NCBI GenBank assembly: GCA_040508515.1
Contig: JBEVMS010000188.1
Location: forward strand, 1 to 5,522
Direction of reading: 5' to 3'
DNA from: JBEVMS01 sp040508515
GTDB lineage: Bacteria > Pseudomonadota > Gammaproteobacteria > Xanthomonadales > Rhodanobacteraceae
DNA length: 5,522 nucleotides
The notes below the pieces were generated by a model. That model ran no database searches. It was not told where the DNA came from and saw nothing but the letters and a program-made list of their open reading frames with translations. The translations under genes were made by a program, and so were the position numbers. Shown here one piece after another: positions 1-5,522 of this stretch. Positions within the stretch are counted from its first letter, which is position 1. Every line of letters begins with the position of its first letter.

Positions 1-1084
<1,084 letters not shown>

Positions 1085-1104
1085 GGAGAAATTCCGTTGC
1101 TGCC

Positions 1105-1128
1105 GGCGCGCGCTGATCAGCGTGCGCC
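1105..1128. repeat. 24-bp near-perfect palindrome in the lysS leader
   Basis: Two 12-bp arms meet at a central TGATCA; only the pair 1110/1123 fails Watson-Crick matching. It is G-U in plus-strand RNA and A-C in minus-strand RNA. The 3' end of the palindrome lies 20 bp upstream of the lysS start codon. On the minus strand it is followed by GGCAGCAACGG and not by a T-run, so it is not a normal terminator for the operon. It could be an RNA hairpin in the lysS leader, a binding site for a dimeric protein, or chance in GC-rich DNA. Function unknown. Confidence 0.5.
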
Positions 1129-1187
1129 TTTCAAAGGTTTAGGTGAATTGCCAGCGACGGCGACGGGTCCTGAAAACCCGCCACGCG

Positions 1188-1478
1188 TCAATCGCCTGGA
1201 TGAAACACTTGCTTGACCGCATGCTTGGACGCCTGCCAGCCCTCGCGCGCGCCATGGGCAATACCCTGGCCGGCTTGCCTGGCGCCATGTCCGATCGAGG
1301 TGGCGACCTTTTTGGTCGCGTGCCCGATGTCCCGTGCACCCTGCCCGACTTCCTTCCCCGCCGCCTTAGCATCCTGCTTGACGCCCGTGTCTTGCGTCTG
1401 CGCTGCGCCGGCTGCGGGATGGCATGCCGCCAGTACGATGCACGCGACCAGAATTCGTCGGATCAGCGGGTTGTTCAT
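1188..1478 (-). CDS. Small exported protein of 11-residue repeats, possible lipoprotein
   Basis: I do not recognise a named family. The ATG at 1478 gives 96 residues. The first 26 look like a signal peptide: basic n-region (MNNPLIRR), hydrophobic core (ILVACIVLAA), then either a lipobox LAAC with Cys19 as the lipidated residue or a signal peptidase I site near AAGAA at 22-26. From residue 30 the chain falls into six units of 11: DTGVKQDAKAA, GKEVGQGARDI, GHATKKVATSI, GHGARQAGQGI, AHGAREGWQAS, KHAVKQVFHPG. Gly or Ala usually opens the unit, His is common second, and Lys or Arg fifth. Such 11-mers are known from LEA-like and apolipoprotein-like amphipathic helices, so a periplasmic or membrane-associated helix is a fair inference. 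An in-frame TTG at 1511 would add 11 residues that spoil the signal peptide, so the ATG is preferred. No strong Shine-Dalgarno is seen. It lies 43 bp after prfB and 103 bp before lysS on the same strand and is probably co-transcribed. Confidence 0.72.
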   Translation of the reverse strand: MNNPLIRRILVACIVLAACHPAAGAAQTQDTGVKQDAKAAGKEVGQGARDIGHATKKVATSIGHGARQAGQGIAHGAREGWQASKHAVKQVFHPGD

Positions 1479-1521
1479 GCGGCGCCCCGGGTCGGTTAGG
1501 AAAGGATTCAACGCATGCCGC

Positions 1522-2647
1522 TTAGGCGTCGATACGCTTGGAGCCCGCTTCCAGTCCGGACTTCAGGCTGGCTTCGATAAATTCGTCGAGGTCGCCATCG
1601 AGCACTTTCTGCGTATCGGTGCGTTCGATACCGGTGCGCAGATCTTTGATACGGCTCTGGTCGAGCACGTAGTTGCGGATCTGGCTGCCCCAGCCGATGT
1701 CGGACTTGGTCGCTTCCAACGCGTCTTTCTCGGCGTTGCGCTTTTGCAGCTCCAACTCGTACAGCTTGGCCGCGAGCATTTTCATCGCGCGATCGCGGTT
1801 GGCATGCTGGCTACGCTCGGTCTGACAGGCCACCACCGTATTGGTCGGGATATGCGTGATACGCACCGCCGATTCGGTTTTATTGACGTGCTGACCACCG
1901 GCGCCGGACGAACGATAGACGTCCGTTCGCAAGTCGGCCGGATTGATCTCGATATCGATCTCATCGTCCACTTCGGGCGAAACGAACACCGAGGTAAAGC
2001 TGGTGTGCCGGCGATTGTCCGAGTCGAACGGGCTCTTGCGCACCAGCCGGTGCACGCCGATTTCGGTCTTCAACCAGCCGTAGGCGTAATCGCCCTCAAC
2101 GCGGAAAGTGGCCGACTTGATGCCCGCCACTTCGCCGCCGGAGACTTCCATCAGCTCGGCCTTCCAGCCGCGCGACTCGCACCAGCGCAGGTACATGCGC
2201 AGCAACATTTCGGCCCAGTCCTGCGCCTCGGTGCCGCCGGCGCCAGCCTGGATGTCGACGAACGCATTGGTGGCGTCCATCTTGCCGGAGAACATGCGCT
2301 GGAATTCCAGCTTGCTGACCTGGGCATCGAGCTTGGCGACGTCGGCGATCACCGAGTTGACGGTGTCTTCGTCGCCATCGGCGGCGGCCATCTCGACCAG
2401 TTCGGCGCCATCGGACAAGCCTGCCGTGAGGCTGTCGATACCGCTGACGATGGTGTCCAGGCGCGCGCGTTCACGGCCCAGTTCTTGGGCGCGCGGCGGA
2501 TCGTCCCACACGGAGGGACTTTCCAGTTCGCGGTTTACCTCTTCGAGACGCTCACGCTTTGTGGCGTAGTCAAAGATACCCCCTAAGCGACTCGACACGG
2601 CCCTTGAGGTCCGCAATCTGCGCGAGGATCGGATTGGTTTCGATCAT
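1522..2647 (-). CDS. prfB: Peptide chain release factor 2, with programmed +1 frameshift
   Basis: RF2 recognises UGA and UAA in the ribosomal A site and triggers release of the finished protein. It is encoded in two frames. Codons 1-25 run from the ATG at 2647 (MIETNPILAQIADLKG... ending LRGYL) to an in-frame TGA at 2572-2570. After a +1 slip translation continues DYATKRERLEE to TAA at 1524-1522, giving 374 residues (Escherichia coli RF2 has 365). The join skips one base, T at 2572 on the minus strand. The stop-codon reading motif SPF falls at residues 205-207 and the catalytic GGQ at 250-252 (SSGAGGQHVNKTE), the same numbers as in E. coli; Gln252 is the residue methylated by PrmC. The N-terminal helical domain precedes them, and the C-terminal part (SDIGWGSQIRNYVLD) is typical. 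Residue 246 is Ser. The ATG at 2647 is chosen because it gives the standard 25-codon first frame; its Shine-Dalgarno is weak. It heads the prfB, repeat-protein and lysS series and should be autoregulated by the frameshift. Confidence 0.98.
2569..2584 (-). promoter_or_regulatory. prfB: prfB +1 programmed frameshift cassette
   Basis: The minus strand reads AGGGGGTATCTTTGAC. AGGGGG (2584-2579) is an internal Shine-Dalgarno-like sequence, TAT is the spacer, CTT is the slippery leucine codon, and TGA with the following C is the weakly terminating stop. As I recall it, this is the same core signal as in E. coli prfB. In the known mechanism, low RF2 lets the ribosome pause at UGA and slip from CUU to UUU, so RF2 is made only when it is scarce. 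Confidence 0.97.
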
Positions 2648-2677
2648 GACATTCGTCGGTTCGAAAAAAGACCGTGA

Positions 2678-2686
2678 ACAATAGCA
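2678..2686 (-). promoter_or_regulatory. Candidate extended -10 promoter of prfB
   Basis: On the minus strand TGCTATTGT fits an extended -10 element (TGn followed by TATTGT, four of six matches to TATAAT). No good -35 hexamer lies 16-18 bp further upstream, which is tolerable for extended -10 promoters. A start site around 2671-2672 would leave a leader of about 25 bases before the prfB ATG. It is the best promoter-like sequence in the asnB-prfB gap and would let prfB be transcribed independently of asnB. Confidence 0.35.
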
Positions 2687-2861
2687 GAAACCGGGCTGGC
2701 TTCGGCAGGCTTCGCGCAACGCCATGGGTGAGTTGCTTACCTGCCCTGCGACTCTGGTGAAAGCCCAGCCTGACTAAGGCTTCCTTGATGCAAGGGCCTC
2801 AAACCAAGTTCCGACCGCCATTTTGTGCGTATAAACATACATCTCCCCTTGCCGGCGCGAC

Positions 2862-2880
2862 GCGCAGGCCTGCGCAGGCC
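2862..2880. repeat. Nested palindrome / 10-bp tandem repeat
   Basis: The unit GCGCAGGCCT occurs 1.9 times in tandem. The arrangement yields two overlapping perfect 14-bp palindromes, GCGCAGGCCTGCGC (2862-2875) and GGCCTGCGCAGGCC (2867-2880). No T-run follows on either strand, so it does not look like a terminator. It may be a chance product of GC-rich spacer or the remnant of a short duplication. Confidence 0.5.
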
Positions 2881-3038
2881 GCCAAGGCCAGTGCGGCAGA
2901 TCGCGACGGACTACGCGGGTTCTGCACAACGCACGAACTCATACGCCCAGCTTCGCGTCGGCGTCGGCGAGCGGGGTGTGATGCACGGGCCACCGCCGTG
3001 ACGGTCGCACCATGCTGCCCCATCGCGAGCGGCGTGGG

Positions 3039-4703
3039 TCACGCCAACGCCTGCGCATGCACGCCACGCACCGCACGGCCGGACGGGTCGGCGGCGTAGG
3101 CGAAGGCCGGGTCCCAGGCCAGTGCCGCTGGCGACGAGCAGGCGATCGACTTGCCGCCTGGCACCGTGGCGGCGCAGGCTTCGCCGGGGTAGAACCGCTC
3201 GAAGATACGTCGGTACACATACGCCTCTTTGGTCGCCGGCGTGTTGTGGGGAAAGCGCGCCGCCGCCGCGGCGAACTCGCGCGCGCTGATCTGCGCATCG
3301 GCATAGGCCTTCAGCCCGTCGATCCAGCCATAGCCCACGCCATCGCTGAATTGCTCTTTCTGTCGCCACAGAATCGCCTCGGGCAGCGCGCCCTCAAACG
3401 CCTCGCGCAATACAGCTTTCTCGATGCGTCCGTTGCCGGCCATCTTGTGCACGGCGTCCATGCTCATTGCGGCGTCCAGGAATTCGAGGTCAAGAAACGG
3501 CACGCGTGCTTCTACGCCCCAGGCCATCATCGCCTTGTTGGCGCGCAGGCAATCGTAGCTGTGCAAGGCGTCCAGCTTACGCACGGTTTCGTCGTGGAAC
3601 TCGCGAGCTGAAGGCGCCTTATGGAAATACAGATAGCCGCCGAAGATTTCGTCCGCCCCCTCGCCGGAGAGCACCATCTTTACACCCATCGCCTTGATCC
3701 GCCGCGCCAGCAGAAACATCGGCGTGGCGGCACGGATGGTGGTCACGTCGTAGGTTTCGATATGCCGGATTACTTCCGGCAGCGCATCCAGTCCTTCCTC
3801 GAAACCGTAGACGAAACCGTGGTGCACCGTGCCCAGTGCATCGGCGGCAACCTGCGCCGCCGCCAGATCAGGCGAGCCGGCCAGACCGATCGCGAACGAA
3901 TGCAATCTCGGCCACCATGCCTCGCTGGTGTCGTCCTCCTCCACGCGCTGGCGCGCAAAGCGAGCCGCGCATGCGGCCACCAGCGAAGAATCCAGGCCGC
4001 CCGACAGCAACACGCCGTACGGCACGTCGGTCATCAGTTGGCGATGCACGGCCTGCTCGAACGCATGACGCAGCGCGCCTTCACCCAGATGGCGACCCAT
4101 CGTCCAACCATAGTCACGCCACGGTTTGCGGTAATAACGCGAAAGCTGGCCCTGACTGTCATAAACATGCCCGGGCGGAAACGCACTCACATCGGCGCAA
4201 ACACCCATGAGCGACTTCATCTCCGAGGCGACACATAGACGACCCTGCCCATCATGTCCCCAGTACAAGGGACACACGCCCAGCGGATCGCGTGCGATCA
4301 GGTAGCGCCGTGATCGCGCATCCCACAGCGCGAAGGCGAAAATGCCATTGAGCCGTTCGACGAAATCCGCGCCGTGTTCGCGATAAAGCGCGTTGATGAC
4401 CTCGCAATCCGAGCCGGTGGTGAACGCGTAATCACTGGCCGCGCGCAGTTCGCGATGGTTGTAGATTTCCCCGTTGACCGCCAAGGCCAGCTCGCCATCG
4501 CGCGAGCGCAACGGCTGCGCGCCGGAGGCCGGATCCACGATCGCCAATCGCTCATGCACCAGGATCGCGCCCTGGTCGACGAACACCCCGCTCCAGTCTG
4601 GCCCGCGATGCCGCTGCCGGCGCGATAACTCCAGCGCCTGAATACGCAAGCCGGCCAGATCATCGCCGGGTTGCAGGTCGAACATGCCGAAGATCGAACA
4701 CAT
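3039..4703 (-). CDS. asnB: Asparagine synthetase B, glutamine-hydrolysing
   Basis: Makes asparagine from aspartate, ATP and glutamine in the cytoplasm. The product is 554 residues, the same length as E. coli AsnB. The N-terminal glutaminase domain (about 2-185) begins MCSIFGMFD; after removal of Met, Cys becomes the catalytic N-terminal nucleophile, which fixes the start codon. Expected glutamine-binding residues are present: Arg52, the NGEIYNH loop at 77-83, and Asp99 in TTGSD. The C-terminal synthetase domain carries the ATP pyrophosphatase loop SGGLDSS at 234-240 and the conserved LSGEGADEIFGGY at 345-357. The C-terminus PGGKSIACSS...DPSGRAV is typical of the proteobacterial enzyme. All key residues are intact. 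Translation should be efficient: AGGAG lies seven bases before ATG. Upstream stands a strong terminator whose stem base is about 65 bp from the start, suggesting either attenuation or insulation from recJ. Downstream, 391 bp separate it from prfB. Confidence 0.98.
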   Translation of the reverse strand: MCSIFGMFDLQPGDDLAGLRIQALELSRRQRHRGPDWSGVFVDQGAILVHERLAIVDPASGAQPLRSRDGELALAVNGEIYNHRELRAASDYAFTTGSDCEVINALYREHGADFVERLNGIFAFALWDARSRRYLIARDPLGVCPLYWGHDGQGRLCVASEMKSLMGVCADVSAFPPGHVYDSQGQLSRYYRKPWRDYGWTMGRHLGEGALRHAFEQAVHRQLMTDVPYGVLLSGGLDSSLVAACAARFARQRVEEDDTSEAWWPRLHSFAIGLAGSPDLAAAQVAADALGTVHHGFVYGFEEGLDALPEVIRHIETYDVTTIRAATPMFLLARRIKAMGVKMVLSGEGADEIFGGYLYFHKAPSAREFHDETVRKLDALHSYDCLRANKAMMAWGVEARVPFLDLEFLDAAMSMDAVHKMAGNGRIEKAVLREAFEGALPEAILWRQKEQFSDGVGYGWIDGLKAYADAQISAREFAAAAARFPHNTPATKEAYVYRRIFERFYPGEACAATVPGGKSIACSSPAALAWDPAFAYAADPSGRAVRGVHAQALA

Positions 4704-4710
4704 GGGAAAA

Positions 4711-4715
4711 CTCCT
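4711..4715 (-). promoter_or_regulatory. Ribosome binding site of asnB
   Basis: AGGAG on the minus strand, seven bases before the ATG at 4703, is the strongest Shine-Dalgarno sequence in the window. It overlaps the TAG stop (4716-4714) of a possible 30-codon upstream open frame. Confidence 0.85.
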
Positions 4716-4770
4716 AACCTAGACGAACGGTGCTGGGTGGTGGTCGGTAAAGCCTTCTTCTGCTGTGTCC

Positions 4771-4808
4771 AAAACGACGAAGGCCCGCTTGTTGGCGGGC
4801 CTTCATCG
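4771..4808 (-). terminator. Strong intrinsic terminator or attenuator upstream of asnB
   Basis: In minus-strand RNA, CGATGAAGGCCCGC (4808-4795) pairs with GCGGGCCTTCGTCG (4788-4775) around the loop CAACAA. This is 14 continuous pairs counting one U-G wobble, followed directly by TTTT (4774-4771). On the plus strand the same pair becomes a C-A mismatch and no T-run follows, so the element is oriented for leftward transcription. It lies about 365 bp after the recJ stop and only about 65 bp before the asnB start. It could end the recJ transcript, end a small RNA from the gap, or act as an attenuator in the asnB leader. No good promoter is seen between it and asnB; the best is TTGGAC with TACCGA at 17-bp spacing, which is weak. 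Confidence 0.88.
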
Positions 4809-4919
4809 CATCTGTAGGTTCGATCTTTCGCCTACGCGTCGGCCCACCCGATCAAGCGGGTACGGTTATTGACGCGATTGTTATCGCGCGCAGCGATCGG
4901 CCAGGCGGGCTGGTCGATC
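4809..4919 (-). other. Hairpin-rich leader or small-RNA candidate upstream of asnB
   Basis: Four inverted repeats precede the terminator. 4895-4919: 10-position arms around a 5-base loop, with one position that is G-U on plus and A-C on minus. 4873-4888: CGCGAT and ATCGCG around a 4-base loop. 4846-4861: ACCCG and CGGGT around a 6-base loop. 4814-4835: GTAGG and CCTAC enclosing a further CGA/TCG pair. Together with the terminator they make a compact structured stretch of about 150 bases without a protein gene. No known RNA family was recognised and no clear promoter was found. It may be an asnB leader, an independent small RNA, or the untranslated tail of recJ. Confidence 0.35.
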
Positions 4920-5169
4920 CGGAAGAAGATGCTGGCGCAAAGGGAGCTCATGACCCGACTTAACCATATTGGCTGCGGTGCCGCAACTCTTGGTGCACGT
5001 CATGGGTCGCAACGCGGAAAGTATGCTTTTGGGTAAGCCGAGCCCGGCGCCCAGGCAGAAAAGAGCGAGTGACGCTTCCAATTCCGTTCCGGCGTGACGA
5101 CTGCGCGACGGCCTGATCGATTTCAGCCCCGGCTGTGACGTGATGCACCCTGATGCACCGACTGGACGG
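4920..5169. other. recJ-downstream spacer, no gene recognised
   Basis: These 250 bp lie between the recJ stop and the hairpin-rich region. The open frames here are not protein-like: the longest overlaps the recJ end in another frame and is full of Ser, Arg and Cys. A short inverted repeat (ACGGC/GCCGT) has the recJ stop codon in its loop but no T-run follows. A tandem 10-bp repeat lies at 5141-5160. No convincing promoter was found. Confidence 0.5.
5141..5160. repeat. Two tandem 10-bp units just after recJ
   Basis: TGATGCACCC is directly followed by TGATGCACCG, nine of ten bases identical. It starts 10 bp beyond the recJ stop codon. It is most simply a small slippage duplication in non-coding DNA. 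Confidence 0.6.
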
Positions 5170-5522
5170 CTAAACCGCCGTGATATGGCGCAGCAAAAGA
5201 CGCGGACTTTCACGCCCCTGCCAGTCGTTGATGGTCAGCTCGAACACCGCGTGCAGCCGCGTCGGCGGCGCGGCTTGCGACACGTTGAACATCACCGCGT
5301 CATGCAAGGCGCCGTCGCGCGGATCGCGCAAGCTCAGCCGCCAGTGATTTTCGCCCATGCCGCGCCAACTGGCGCACTCGAACACGTTGTCGAACAACGG
5401 CTCCGGAAAGCCCTGCCCCCACGGTCCGCCGTAGCGCAGCTGACGGGCCAGTTCCAGCGACACCGATCCGGGCGGCAGCTCGCCATCGGTATACAGCAGC
5501 GCTTGCAAGCGTTCTTCATCCA
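5170..5522 (-). CDS. recJ: Single-stranded-DNA exonuclease RecJ, C-terminal part
   Basis: RecJ degrades single-stranded DNA 5' to 3' in recombination, mismatch repair and recovery of stalled forks. Only the last 116 residues are here, out of a usual length of about 570, ending HITAV before TAG at 5172-5170. The N-terminal DHH and DHHA1 catalytic parts lie outside the window. The visible part is the C-terminal OB-like domain. It shows the family pattern: DGEL near the beginning, LARQLRYGGPWGQGFPEPLFDN, then FNV, and near the end FELTINDWQGRESPRLLL, corresponding to YKLDINEFRG-type sequence in E. coli RecJ. The frame is open throughout. It is the most upstream gene of the recJ, asnB, prfB, lysS series and is separated from asnB by 466 bp that contain a strong terminator, so it probably forms a transcription unit distinct from asnB. 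Confidence 0.95.
   Translation of the reverse strand, partial: DEERLQALLYTDGELPPGSVSLELARQLRYGGPWGQGFPEPLFDNVFECASWRGMGENHWRLSLRDPRDGALHDAVMFNVSQAAPPTRLHAVFELTINDWQGRESPRLLLRHITAV

Larger units (their letters stand above)
2648..3038. other. asnB-prfB intergenic region, no convincing gene
   Basis: This 391-bp gap separates the asnB stop from the prfB start. Short open frames on both strands lack Shine-Dalgarno sequences and recognisable protein features. No GC stem with a T-run follows asnB, so readthrough into prfB is possible. Visible structure is limited to the candidate prfB promoter, a GC-rich nested palindrome at 2862-2880, and a weak hairpin at 2777-2797 (arms CCTTG and CAAGG with a 3-base loop, flanked by GGC and GCC). 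Confidence 0.6.

Noticed and set aside
1164..1180. CGGGT/ACCCG inverted repeat after the repeat-protein gene
   Set aside because: Only five pairs with a seven-base loop and no T-run, so it cannot be supported as a terminator.
1479..1511. TTG start giving an 11-residue longer repeat protein
   Set aside because: It adds TDPGRR-type residues before the signal peptide and has no Shine-Dalgarno; the ATG at 1478 gives a normal exported N-terminus.
1213..2586. Plus-strand open frame (457 codons) opposite prfB and the repeat protein
   Set aside because: It lies antisense across two genes and has no family signature; prfB in the other direction explains the sequence completely.
2644..2652. Alternative ATG at 2652 upstream of prfB
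   Set aside because: It reads ATG TCA TGA, a two-codon frame out of register with prfB. It might affect initiation slightly but is not a gene start.
2799..3023. Minus-strand 74-codon frame right after asnB, with an internal Met followed by a signal-like LALAAC stretch
   Set aside because: No Shine-Dalgarno precedes either Met, the sequence is Arg/Ala/Pro-rich low-complexity, and no family is recognised. The lipobox-like string is likely chance.
4814..4835. GTAGGTTCGATC...CCTAC resembling a tRNA T-arm
   Set aside because: The loop is too long, and no acceptor stem, anticodon arm or D-arm can be built around it on either strand.
4881..5213. Minus-strand 110-codon frame overlapping the recJ end
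   Set aside because: It begins inside recJ in another frame, has no ribosome binding site and no protein-like composition.

Overview
The window looks like chromosomal core sequence from a GC-rich gammaproteobacterium, most likely of the Xanthomonadales (Xanthomonas/Stenotrophomonas/Dyella-like). This placement rests on base composition, the character of the housekeeping proteins and the recJ/prfB/lysS gene order. The exact genus cannot be settled from the sequence alone. No insertion sequence, CRISPR array, tRNA, rRNA or attachment site was seen.

Every gene is on the minus strand, so transcription runs from high to low coordinates. In that order: the 3' end of recJ (5522-5170, cut by the window edge); a 466-bp gap with several hairpins and a strong intrinsic terminator close to the next gene; asnB (4703-3039, complete); a 391-bp gap holding a probable prfB promoter; prfB (2647-1522, complete, read through a programmed +1 frameshift at codon 26); a small exported repeat protein (1478-1188); and lysS (1084 to the window start, C-terminus missing).

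recJ-prfB-lysS is a conserved cluster in Escherichia coli and other gammaproteobacteria. Here it is interrupted twice: by a glutamine-dependent asparagine synthetase with its own upstream terminator, and by a small secreted or lipid-anchored protein built of 11-residue repeats. Apart from recJ (DNA repair) and the repeat protein, the genes serve translation: amino acid supply (AsnB), termination (RF2) and tRNA charging (LysRS).

Two regulatory devices can be read from the sequence. The prfB frameshift cassette is the classical autoregulatory signal and is intact. The region upstream of asnB holds a 14-bp-stem terminator, and an upstream segment could pair with its 5' arm. It may be an attenuator, the 3' end of a small RNA, or simply the end of the recJ transcript. 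This is the part most worth testing.
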